This document shows positions 1 through 5,672 of a stretch of DNA of 5,672 bases, piece by piece (within the stretch, counting starts at the first letter, position 1; every line of letters begins with the position of its first letter). The notes below the pieces were generated by a model. It was not told where the DNA came from. It made no database searches and worked only from the letters and a program-made list of their open reading frames with translations. The translations under genes and the position numbers were made by a program. The stretch is taken from NCBI GenBank assembly GCA_947174155.1, contig CAMWHX010000073.1, forward strand, positions 1 to 5,672. The letters run 5' to 3'. The DNA is from an uncultured Porphyromonadaceae bacterium. Lineage in GTDB: Bacteria > Bacteroidota > Bacteroidia > Bacteroidales > Muribaculaceae.

Positions 1-2
1 CC

Positions 3-30
3 TCACTAATCACTTATCACTAATCACTAA
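3..30. repeat. 7-bp tandem repeat, four copies
   Basis: Four head-to-tail heptamers are visible: TCACTAA at 3-9, TCACTTA at 10-16 (one mismatch), and TCACTAA at 17-23 and 24-30. The array ends 3 bp before the ATG at 34 and begins at the window edge, so it may be longer upstream. Because the unit is 7 bp and contains TAA, stop codons fall in different frames (7-9, 21-23, and 32-34 just past the array). The frame ending at 32-34 is open from the window edge, so an unseen upstream gene could end there in a TAATG overlap with the next gene. The role is unknown; it may be a spacer or slippage-prone sequence. Confidence 0.85.
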
Positions 31-33
31 TTA

Positions 34-945
34 ATGTCTATTATAAAACGAATATATCGCAAGCTGATCACTACCGGGCCAATATGGTGGATACGCATGG
101 CCGGCTTCCGGCGCAATCCGAAAGGACGCGCCGACAGCAAGTATCATGCCATATTCGGGCGCCATATAGACTGGGAGAATCCACGGGAGTTTAACGAGAA
201 GATCCGCTGGATGCAGTTTTACGGTGACACCGGTCTGTGGCCGCGACTTGCCGACAAATACAGTGTGCGCCGGTATCTCGAAGAGCAGGGTTACGGCGAT
301 ATACTCGTGCCACTATACGGTGTCTGGGAGAGTGCCGACGAAGTGGACTTCGATTCGCTACCCGAGTCATTTATAATTAAGACTACACATGGTTGCGAAG
401 GAGTATTTGCCGTGCCCGACAAGTCGAAGGAGGATCTCCCACTGCTGCGTCGGCGTCTGGCCAAATCCATCTCCACGGAGTTTGGAGTAGAGTCAGCCGA
501 GCCACACTACCTCGCCATCAAGCCGCGAATCATCGCGGAGGCTCTGCTCCCCAACGACAGCGGATTCTCAAGCTCCGTGGTTGACTATAAGTTATACTGC
601 TTTGACGGGGAGCCGGAGATAATAGGAGTTTTCTATGACCGCCCGCCGCGCAGCCACCAGATGGCATGCACCTTCTACGACAAGGATTGGATCCGTCATG
701 ACGAGTGGCGTTCCCCGGCCGTGACCCTCCCCTCGAAGGATGTGCCCCGCCCCAAGACACTTGACCGTATGATCGAGGCGGCCCGGACGCTCTGCGCCCC
801 CTTCCCCTTCGTCAGGTTTGACCTGTATGAAGCGGGTGGTAAACTATACTTCGGCGAATTCACCTTTACCCCCGGGCAGGCAAGCGGAGGTTCGCTTCAC
901 CCCTCCCTTTTCGAAGTTCTGGGAGAGAAATTCCATCATCGTTGA
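34..945 (+). CDS. TupA-like ATP-grasp protein, polysaccharide biosynthesis
   Basis: The 303-residue product resembles the TupA-like ATP-grasp family (ATPgrasp_TupA), found in surface-polysaccharide clusters and named after a Bacillus teichuronopeptide gene. Such enzymes are thought to use ATP to join an amino acid or similar group to a carboxylate, probably in the cytoplasm; the substrate here is unknown. Visible landmarks are DKYSVR (74-79), the strand and loop FIIKTTHG (113-120) with C121-E122-G123, IIAEALL (166-172), DYKLYCFDGEP (184-194), FVRFDLYE (259-266) and LYFGEFTFTPG (271-281). D263 and E275 are the likely metal-binding acidic residues. No signal peptide or membrane segment is evident. 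The start at 34 gives a family-typical N-terminus and length; Met22 would remove part of it. The downstream membrane protein gene begins 34 nt later, which suggests one operon. The family call is from recognition, not a search. Confidence 0.8.
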   Translation: MSIIKRIYRKLITTGPIWWIRMAGFRRNPKGRADSKYHAIFGRHIDWENPREFNEKIRWMQFYGDTGLWPRLADKYSVRRYLEEQGYGDILVPLYGVWESADEVDFDSLPESFIIKTTHGCEGVFAVPDKSKEDLPLLRRRLAKSISTEFGVESAEPHYLAIKPRIIAEALLPNDSGFSSSVVDYKLYCFDGEPEIIGVFYDRPPRSHQMACTFYDKDWIRHDEWRSPAVTLPSKDVPRPKTLDRMIEAARTLCAPFPFVRFDLYEAGGKLYFGEFTFTPGQASGGSLHPSLFEVLGEKFHHR

Positions 946-979
946 CCCCTATGAATAACAGGCATTTCTACTGAATAAT

Positions 980-2287
980 ATGCAGCAGACAGAGATACAC
1001 AAAGATCAACCCGTCCTGACGAAGTCCGAACAACGCCGTCAGCTACGTCTCGACTGGCGCGCCCTGCGCTCGGACTTGTGGCGCAACGCATTCTTTCTCC
1101 TTATCCTATGGATAGGATTCATACATGACCTGTGGCTTCTTACCGGCTACAACAACTACCTCTGGATCCTACTCATACCCTTTTTACTATCCGCCGGAGC
1201 CGTAAGGATCTCTACAAGGAGTATACTAATATTCGCGTTCAGTCTGGCTTATACCATTCCGGTAGCCCTTATACAACATGATATTAATCCGGCACGTCTG
1301 CTGTTTTCAGCCATATATCCGCTGACATTCTATTGCACCGGAATATTTCTGTGTAAACGTTGCCGTTATCGCCTGACGATCCCGTGGCTGGCCCTATTCT
1401 GCTCAATAGCCTATGGAGCATGGGCTATTGTGACCAATGTCTGGGACGCAATAGAATCAGGACAGATAGTTAATGTTATGCGTGTCATCAACGATGGCAA
1501 GGGAGACGGTCCGGTAGCGACACATATAAATATGATGGTCTGCATGATCATCGGAGGCATCGGTATGATATTCATACCGGCAAAGACCTTGATGCAGCGG
1601 CGTTTCAAGACCGTAGCCTGGATAATCGGCCTTGTCGGACTTTTCGCTTCCTTGCACCTCCTTAACCGCACGGCCCTCGTGCTGGCTTTCGTATCGTGTG
1701 TCATAGGTATGTTCTGGGAGGGATTCACCATGAAGCGTCTTCTGGCTACTCTGCTGATTTTGGGTGTCGTCATAGTCATCTTCGTCAATGCCACCGAGAC
1801 AGGGCAGATGGCCATGCAGCTTGCCGAGGGATTTACCTCACGCGAAGACACGGGCTACTCTGCCGCGTCGGCCGGTGGCCGTGTCGAACGCTGGAGCGCG
1901 GCGATAGACCAGATAATGCACACTCCGTTAGGATCTGAGGAGTTGCGTATCGGAGGGCAACACACCTTCGCCCACAATCTCTGGCTTGACACCGGCATAT
2001 GGGCAGGCTGGCCCGCGCTGATACTGCTGGTAATACTCACGGTGCAGTGGTTTATTCCTTTCTGGAAATTCATACGATCGCGCCGTGTGCCGAAATTCCT
2101 GACAGGATATGTGGCCATGACCATGGGCTGCCTTATCTTGCAGATGGGTGTCGAACCGGTCTGGGGACAGCTACCGCTGCTGCTGCTCTTCTTCCTCAAC
2201 TGGGGATTTCTCAACTATGATTACGGTTGGATATCCTCGAAGGAAGAGCCCGACACCGGGGGTGATGGTGAGAAAAATTACAACTAA
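980..2287 (+). CDS. O-antigen ligase/polymerase-like membrane protein (Wzy/WaaL type)
   Basis: This 435-residue protein has about eleven hydrophobic segments, roughly at 37-55, 58-75, 80-99, 107-125, 133-152, 181-200, 212-246 (probably two), 253-270, 342-361, 374-393 and 396-413. A basic cytoplasmic N-terminus comes first, and the main hydrophilic loop is at about 271-341. The loop has the pattern of the O-antigen ligase/Wzy superfamily: GRVERW (300-305), then AHNLWLDTGIWAG (331-343) leading into the next membrane segment. LLNRTA (227-232) resembles the conserved segment before the central membrane helices. Such proteins polymerise or transfer lipid-linked glycans at the periplasmic face of the inner membrane. 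Sequence alone does not separate polymerase from ligase. The pairing with the TupA-like gene supports a polysaccharide role. The C-terminal tail (about 418-435) is polar and acidic. The start at 980 lies in A/T-rich sequence without a Shine-Dalgarno motif. Confidence 0.8.
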   Translation: MQQTEIHKDQPVLTKSEQRRQLRLDWRALRSDLWRNAFFLLILWIGFIHDLWLLTGYNNYLWILLIPFLLSAGAVRISTRSILIFAFSLAYTIPVALIQHDINPARLLFSAIYPLTFYCTGIFLCKRCRYRLTIPWLALFCSIAYGAWAIVTNVWDAIESGQIVNVMRVINDGKGDGPVATHINMMVCMIIGGIGMIFIPAKTLMQRRFKTVAWIIGLVGLFASLHLLNRTALVLAFVSCVIGMFWEGFTMKRLLATLLILGVVIVIFVNATETGQMAMQLAEGFTSREDTGYSAASAGGRVERWSAAIDQIMHTPLGSEELRIGGQHTFAHNLWLDTGIWAGWPALILLVILTVQWFIPFWKFIRSRRVPKFLTGYVAMTMGCLILQMGVEPVWGQLPLLLLFFLNWGFLNYDYGWISSKEEPDTGGDGEKNYN

Positions 2288-2299
2288 ATCACCCCGAAG

Positions 2300-2331
2300 T
2301 TTGGCAGAACGAAAAAAAATGCCTATCTTCG
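2300..2331 (+). promoter_or_regulatory. Bacteroidota-type promoter (-33 TTTG, -7 TATCTTCG)
   Basis: TTTG at 2300-2303 is followed after 20 nt by TATCTTCG at 2324-2331, which matches five of the six fixed positions of the Bacteroidota -7 element TAnnTTTG at the usual 19-21 nt spacing. The spacer holds an A8 run (2312-2319). Transcription would begin at about 2335-2340, leaving a leader of about 100 nt before the DUF3467 start. The promoter begins 12 nt after the membrane protein gene ends, so it marks a new transcription unit. No convincing terminator lies between that stop codon and the promoter; the only nearby hairpin is a 4-bp CGCG stem (2349-2360) inside the new leader. Confidence 0.72.
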
Positions 2332-2360
2332 CAATGTATTTGGCCCCACGCGCCGTCGCG

Positions 2361-2381
2361 ATGTCAATCAGGCGGGAGTAG
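2361..2381 (+). other. Possible six-codon upstream ORF in the DUF3467 leader
   Basis: Downstream of the predicted transcription start, ATG at 2361 opens a frame reading M-S-I-R-R-E and stops at TAG 2379-2381, 54 nt before the DUF3467 start. It contains adjacent AGG and CGG arginine codons. A CGCG/CGCG hairpin with a 4-nt loop (2349-2360) ends directly before it. Such a short frame arises easily by chance, and I see no ribosome-binding evidence, so this is only a candidate leader peptide. Confidence 0.15.
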
Positions 2382-2435
2382 AGGGATATACCAAAGACTT
2401 GAAAAAGACAACAAAATAAACACTTTCAAACTAAA

Positions 2436-2726
2436 ATGGCAAACCAGAACGAAAACAAGAACCAGCTGCAGATCCAGCTGCGTCCCGAGATCGCTGACGG
2501 CAAGTACAGCAACCTGGCTATGATCGGCCACGGCCCAACGGAGTTCCTCATCGACTTCATCTTCCATGCTCCCGGCATGCCCCAGGCTCCCGTCGTAAGC
2601 CGTATCGTCATGAGCCCCGAAAACGCAAAGCAGCTCATGTTTGCTCTCACTGACAACGTGAAGAAGTTTGAGGCCCAGTTTGGCGAGATCCAGCCCCGCG
2701 TGCCCCAGAACATCAGCAACAACTAA
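2436..2726 (+). CDS. DUF3467 family small protein
   Basis: This 96-residue soluble protein matches the pattern of DUF3467, a small family of unknown function. Visible landmarks are the G22-x-Y24-S25-N26 turn, the TEFLIDF segment (35-41), the P47-G-M-P stretch, SRIVMSPENAKQL (55-67), a helix with N74 and KKFE (76-79), and F82-G83. Length is ordinary for the family, and the polar Asn/Gln-rich N-terminus and C-terminus are probably flexible. No catalytic motif, signal peptide or membrane segment is seen. It has its own promoter upstream and a strong hairpin directly downstream, so it may be made largely as a single-gene transcript. Codon use is biased and GC-rich like that of cysS, which suggests good expression. 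The start at 2436 follows an A-rich stretch, as usual in this phylum. The biochemical role is unknown. Confidence 0.88.
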   Translation: MANQNENKNQLQIQLRPEIADGKYSNLAMIGHGPTEFLIDFIFHAPGMPQAPVVSRIVMSPENAKQLMFALTDNVKKFEAQFGEIQPRVPQNISNN

Positions 2727-2745
2727 TCGCGACACCCCCATCAGC

Positions 2746-2782
2746 CTCAGGGGCGCGGCGGCACAGCCTCTGCGCCCCTGAG
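2746..2782 (+). terminator. GC-rich hairpin between DUF3467 gene and cysS
   Basis: The arms CTCAGGGGCGC (2746-2756) and GCGCCCCTGAG (2772-2782) are perfectly complementary over 11 bp around a 15-nt loop. The loop contains a further GGC/GCC mini-stem (2760-2762 with 2766-2768). The stem is followed by CTTTCT (2783-2788), a poor U-tract. It starts 20 nt after the DUF3467 stop and ends 23 nt before the cysS ATG. It most likely acts as an intrinsic terminator or partial terminator, or as a 3' stabiliser of the small transcript. The weak U-tract suggests incomplete termination. Confidence 0.7.
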
Positions 2783-2804
2783 CTTTCTATAAAGCATCAC
2801 CCAT

Positions 2805-4271
2805 ATGGCACTCCAGCTCTACAATTCTCTCACCCGCAAGAAAGAAGTATTCCGCCCCATGCACGAGGGTCACGCCGGCATGTATGTCTGCGGTCCCACG
2901 GTCTATGGCGACGCCCATCTCGGACACGCACGCCCGGCGATCACTTTCGACACCCTCTTCCGCTACCTGCGCCACAAGGGTCTCAAAGTTCGCTATGTGC
3001 GTAATATCACCGACGTAGGCCATCTGGAGCATGATGCTGACTCCGGTGAGGACAAAGTAGCCAAGAAGGCTCGCCTCGAGCAGCTCGAGCCCATGGAGGT
3101 GGTGCAGCATTACCTGAACCGCTATCACCGCGATATGGAGGCCCTCAACGTGCTTCCCCCCAGTATCGAACCCCACGCCTCGGGCCATATCATAGAGCAG
3201 ATAGAGTATATAAAGAAGATACTCGAAGCCGGCTACGCCTATGAGAGCGACGGGTCGGTCTACTTCGATGTCCAGAAGTATAACCGTGACCATCACTACG
3301 GTGTGCTCTCGGGCCGCAACATTGACGATCTTCTCTCCACGACCCGCGAACTCGACGGGCAGCAGGAGAAGCGCAATCCCCTGGACTTCGCCCTGTGGAA
3401 GAAGGCATCTCCGGAGCATATCATGCACTGGCCCTCACCCTGGAGCGAAGGATTCCCCGGATGGCATCTGGAATGCTCGGCTATGGGACGCAAATACCTC
3501 GGTGAGGAGTTTGACATCCACGGGGGAGGTATGGACCTCCTTTTCCCGCATCATGAGTGCGAGATAGCCCAGAGTGTGGCCGCACAGGGGCATCCCGCTG
3601 GCAAGACCTGGATGCACAACAACATGATTACCATCAACGGAAAGAAGATGGGTAAGTCATACAACAACTTCATCACCCTGGAGCAGTTTTACGACGGCTC
3701 ACACCCCCTGCTGACACAGGCCTACTCCCCGATGGTCATCCGCTTCTTCATCCTCATGGCGCAGTACCGCTCTACCGTCGACTTCTCCAACGAAGCGCTC
3801 CAGGCTGCCGAGAAGGCCCTCAATAAGATGCTTGAGGGATACGCCCGTCTCCAAAAGCTCACACCCGCCCCCGAGTCGAGCGTCAAACTCCCCGATTTCG
3901 AGACGCAGTGTTACGAAGCCATGGATGATGACCTCAACACTCCGATGGTCATAGCCGCCCTCTTCGAGGCCTGCAAGTATATCAATCAGGCTGCCGATGG
4001 GACCATCAAGCTCTCTGAATCCGATATTGAGTCGCTCCGTAAGCTGTTTGACACATTCCTCATCGAGCTTCTCGGTATCCGTGTCGGTGCCGAGGGTGAA
4101 GGTGGAGAGGCCCTCAAAGCCTACGCCGGAGCTGTGGATCTGCTGATGGAGGTGCGCGCCGAGGCCAAAGCCCGCAAAGATTGGTCTACGTCCGATCTTA
4201 TCCGCGACCGTCTTGCAGCCCTTGGCTTCAACGTCAAGGATACCCGTGGCGGTGTCGAATGGTCTATCTGA
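2805..4271 (+). CDS. cysS: Cysteinyl-tRNA synthetase
   Basis: CysRS, a class I aminoacyl-tRNA synthetase, charges tRNA-Cys with cysteine using ATP in the cytoplasm. The 488-residue length is normal. The HIGH-type motif is HLGH (38-41), preceded by [11 protein letters not shown]. The KMSKS-type motif is KMGKS (281-285). Expected zinc ligands, by analogy with E. coli CysRS, are C29, C224 (in GWHLECSAM), H249 and E253 (in FPHHECE). The DALR-type helical region (about 365-425) contains DDDLNTP (374-380). The C-terminus ends in the usual KDTRGGVEW pattern. KMGKS and HHECE look like normal Bacteroidota variants, not defects. No promoter is seen between the upstream hairpin and the ATG at 2805, so expression may come from readthrough. 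The glycosyltransferase gene starts 31 nt downstream. Confidence 0.98.
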   Translation: MALQLYNSLTRKKEVFRPMHEGHAGMYVCGPTVYGDAHLGHARPAITFDTLFRYLRHKGLKVRYVRNITDVGHLEHDADSGEDKVAKKARLEQLEPMEVVQHYLNRYHRDMEALNVLPPSIEPHASGHIIEQIEYIKKILEAGYAYESDGSVYFDVQKYNRDHHYGVLSGRNIDDLLSTTRELDGQQEKRNPLDFALWKKASPEHIMHWPSPWSEGFPGWHLECSAMGRKYLGEEFDIHGGGMDLLFPHHECEIAQSVAAQGHPAGKTWMHNNMITINGKKMGKSYNNFITLEQFYDGSHPLLTQAYSPMVIRFFILMAQYRSTVDFSNEALQAAEKALNKMLEGYARLQKLTPAPESSVKLPDFETQCYEAMDDDLNTPMVIAALFEACKYINQAADGTIKLSESDIESLRKLFDTFLIELLGIRVGAEGEGGEALKAYAGAVDLLMEVRAEAKARKDWSTSDLIRDRLAALGFNVKDTRGGVEWSI

Positions 4272-4302
4272 TTTCCCGGTCACGACATAACTCACCCCCT
4301 CT

Positions 4303-5391
4303 ATGAAAGTGCTTCATATCCTACCCACGCTCGAGGTGGGGGGACCATATAACTTTCTCGCCGAGCTCCTTCTCGCCATGCGCGACAAGGGTGTCGACGT
4401 CTCGCTGCTGGTCTATAACCGGTCGCGCTCCCGACTCGAACACCGCCTCCTCGAACATGGTGTGAAGATATACAGTCTCAACGCTCACGGCAACTGGGGT
4501 GCATACGTATTTCAAGGACTGCACGACAAGATCAAGGAATTTGACGTCGTGCACGCCCATTTCCGGCCCCCGCTCTATCAGGTGCCCGTCGCTGCGGCCG
4601 GTACCCGATGCGCCACGGTGTATACCGATTACAGCCGCTCGCATCGGAAGAAGATTCTGCGCCCCATAGACCGCTATATATATTCGCGCTATGACAGGAT
4701 TCTTACCGTCAACAATGAGGGCCGGGAGGATCTCTGCCGATGGCTTAAAGCCGACGAGAACTTGCAGCGGAGGATCGTCATCTTCACACCGGGGCTGAAT
4801 CTCGAGAATCTGCGGAGTGTGCGTCCGGCGCCGAAACTCTTTACCGACTATCGCGCCGTCACCATGATGGCCCGCTTCATCCCCAGCAAGGACCAACGGA
4901 CACTCATACGTGCCATACCCTATGTCTCAGATCCCTCAGCCCGCTTCATCTTTATCGGTGACGGCCCCACACTGGAGTCAACCAAAGAGTATGCACGCGA
5001 ACTGGGTGTGGCCGATAAATGTATGTTCTTGGGACACCGTGACGACGCGCCCTCACTCCTAAAGGCCAGTGCCGTCGGCGTGCTGTCGGCCATCAGCGAG
5101 GGGTTTGCGATGGGTGCGCTTCAATGCATGGGACTGGGGATACCGGTAGTAAGCACCGACATACCCAATATGAAGGAGCTTGTCGAAGGTGCCGGATACC
5201 TCTTCCCCGTAGGAGATGAGGACCGCCTGGCCACTCAGCTCAATACCCTGCTCAACGACCCGGTGATATACCGGGAGACGGCGGCCCGCTGCTACAATCG
5301 CGCTGACCTCTACGATATTGAGTATTCAGCCGAAGAGATGATCGGAATATATGAGTCTATACTTGCCGGCAAAAGAGCTCACTCAACGTGA
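4303..5391 (+). CDS. Glycosyltransferase, GT4-like (GT-B fold)
   Basis: This 362-residue protein has the two-domain layout of GT-B retaining glycosyltransferases, which move a sugar from a nucleotide-sugar donor to an acceptor in the cytoplasm. The N-terminal acceptor domain opens with MKVLHILPTLEVGGPYNFLAEL and has the DVVHAHF strand at 81-87. The C-terminal donor domain begins at about 184 with MMARFIPSKDQRTLIRA (188-204), where R191 and K196 are the likely diphosphate-binding residues. IFIGDGP (216-222), MFLGHRDD (241-248) and SEGFAMGALQCMGLGIPVVS (265-284) follow. In the EX7E position the first Glu is E266, but the second is Gln (Q274). No membrane segment is evident. Donor and acceptor are unknown. 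The nearby polysaccharide genes suggest a cell-envelope glycan, but cysS and the DUF3467 gene separate them. It is probably co-transcribed with cysS. I considered BshA (bacillithiol synthesis), but the N-terminus does not look like it. Confidence 0.88.
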   Translation: MKVLHILPTLEVGGPYNFLAELLLAMRDKGVDVSLLVYNRSRSRLEHRLLEHGVKIYSLNAHGNWGAYVFQGLHDKIKEFDVVHAHFRPPLYQVPVAAAGTRCATVYTDYSRSHRKKILRPIDRYIYSRYDRILTVNNEGREDLCRWLKADENLQRRIVIFTPGLNLENLRSVRPAPKLFTDYRAVTMMARFIPSKDQRTLIRAIPYVSDPSARFIFIGDGPTLESTKEYARELGVADKCMFLGHRDDAPSLLKASAVGVLSAISEGFAMGALQCMGLGIPVVSTDIPNMKELVEGAGYLFPVGDEDRLATQLNTLLNDPVIYRETAARCYNRADLYDIEYSAEEMIGIYESILAGKRAHST

Positions 5392-5532
5392 TCAACCTCC
5401 GGTCAGATGTCGCGACTTTATATCCTCCCGACAAAACAAAGACACGAGAAGAGACGTTTTACTGTAAAAGAGACAACCAAGATATAATTCTTAACACGCC
5501 AAGACATATATACCCAAGTACAATATAGGAAT
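5392..5532 (+). other. Intergenic leader of the aldolase gene
   Basis: These 141 nt separate the glycosyltransferase stop from the aldolase start. The stretch is rich in A and poor in clear motifs. The 8-bp palindrome GTCGCGAC (5409-5416) is too short to be called a terminator. No good TAnnTTTG element is seen; the nearest sequence is around 5483-5492 (TATAATTCTT), with TTTT at 5457-5460 about 22 nt upstream, a weak match. Sequence just before the ATG is A/T-rich without a Shine-Dalgarno motif at useful spacing. A promoter probably lies here, since the next gene is a glycolytic housekeeping gene, but its position cannot be fixed by eye. Confidence 0.5.
5457..5469. promoter_or_regulatory. Operator-like palindrome TTTTAC-T-GTAAAA
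   Basis: A perfect 6-bp inverted repeat around a single central base lies 63 nt before the aldolase ATG. Its left arm coincides with the TTTT that would be the -33 element of the weak promoter candidate in this leader, so a bound protein could block or modulate transcription. The spacing is too tight for an RNA hairpin, which favours a dimeric DNA-binding protein if the site is functional. No regulator is identified, and A/T-rich palindromes of this size also arise by chance. Confidence 0.3.
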
Positions 5533-5672
5533 ATGGTAGATTACAAATCACTTGGCCTTGTAAACACCAAAGAGATGTTTGCCAAGGCTGTACACGGCGG
5601 TTACGCCATCCCGGCATTCAATTTCAACAACATGGAGCAGCTCCAGGCCATCATCAAGGCCGCTGCCGACAC
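5533..5672 (+). CDS. fba: Class II fructose-bisphosphate aldolase (5' part)
   Basis: The frame starts at ATG 5533 and is open to the window edge, giving 46 complete codons plus two bases. The N-terminus reads MVDYKSLGLVNTKEMFAKAV, followed by GGYAIPAFNFNNMEQLQAII (22-41). This is the characteristic opening of class II (metal-dependent) fructose-1,6-bisphosphate aldolases of Bacteroidota, which cleave fructose-1,6-bisphosphate to glyceraldehyde-3-phosphate and dihydroxyacetone phosphate in glycolysis and run in reverse for gluconeogenesis. The catalytic and zinc-binding residues lie beyond the window. A related ketose-bisphosphate aldolase, such as a tagatose-bisphosphate enzyme, cannot be fully excluded from the N-terminus alone. 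The gene has its own 141-nt upstream region and is probably transcribed separately from the glycosyltransferase gene. Confidence 0.92.
   Translation, partial: MVDYKSLGLVNTKEMFAKAVHGGYAIPAFNFNNMEQLQAIIKAAAD

Noticed and set aside
951..974. A seven-codon frame (M-N-N-R-H-F-Y) between the ATP-grasp and membrane protein genes
   Set aside because: It is too short to judge and sits in a 34-nt intergenic gap where a chance ATG is unremarkable. It could couple translation, but nothing supports that.
2371..2381. Resemblance of GGCGGGAGTAG to the 5' end of a tRNA, suggesting a tRNA relic
   Set aside because: Only about ten bases match, and no D-arm, anticodon arm or T-arm follows.
2787..3428. A 213-codon open frame on the minus strand opposite the 5' part of cysS
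   Set aside because: It lies almost wholly over the unmistakable CysRS coding sequence and its translation resembles no family I recognise. Codon bias in the sense gene explains the open antisense frame.
3645..3659. KMGKS in place of KMSKS in CysRS as a possible defect
   Set aside because: The serine-to-glycine change is, to my knowledge, common in Bacteroidota CysRS, and every other catalytic and zinc-binding feature is intact.
3699..4295. A 198-codon open frame on the minus strand opposite the 3' part of cysS
   Set aside because: It is an antisense shadow of cysS with no recognisable domain and no promoter-like sequence at its start.
4321..4896. A 191-codon open frame on the minus strand opposite the glycosyltransferase
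   Set aside because: The sense strand encodes clear GT-B motifs. The antisense product has no recognisable features.
5409..5416. GTCGCGAC palindrome after the glycosyltransferase gene as a terminator
   Set aside because: It is a self-complementary 8-mer with no loop, so it cannot form a useful RNA hairpin, and only a short TTT follows.

Overview
The window looks like a chromosome segment of a Bacteroidales bacterium, perhaps a gut lineage such as Muribaculaceae, though the family is a guess. The signs are moderate GC content, start codons preceded by A/T-rich sequence instead of Shine-Dalgarno motifs, a promoter matching the Bacteroidota TTTG / TAnnTTTG pattern, a DUF3467 protein, and Bacteroidota-like CysRS and class II aldolase sequences. 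All six genes lie on the + strand and coding density is high.

Region 1 (1-2287) appears to be the downstream end of a surface-polysaccharide cluster. A 7-bp tandem repeat (3-30) sits directly before a TupA-like ATP-grasp gene (34-945). A multi-spanning membrane protein of the O-antigen ligase/polymerase (Wzy/WaaL) type follows (980-2287). The ATP-grasp enzyme probably decorates a glycan, and the membrane protein polymerises or transfers the glycan at the periplasmic face.

Region 2 (2288-4271) is housekeeping. A well-matched Bacteroidota promoter (2300-2331) and a leader of about 100 nt precede a small DUF3467 gene (2436-2726). A strong GC-rich hairpin (2746-2782) separates it from cysS (2805-4271). 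No promoter is visible between the hairpin and cysS, so cysS may depend on readthrough.

Region 3 (4303-5391) is a GT4-type glycosyltransferase 31 nt downstream of cysS and probably co-transcribed with it. It carries a Glu-to-Gln change at the second position of the EX7E motif. Region 4 (5392-5672) is an A/T-rich leader with a perfect TTTTAC-T-GTAAAA palindrome, followed by the first 46 complete codons of a class II fructose-bisphosphate aldolase that runs off the window.

I do not see a clear previously undescribed system. The items most worth checking are the heptamer array, the EX7Q glycosyltransferase, the hairpin before cysS and the palindrome before the aldolase gene.
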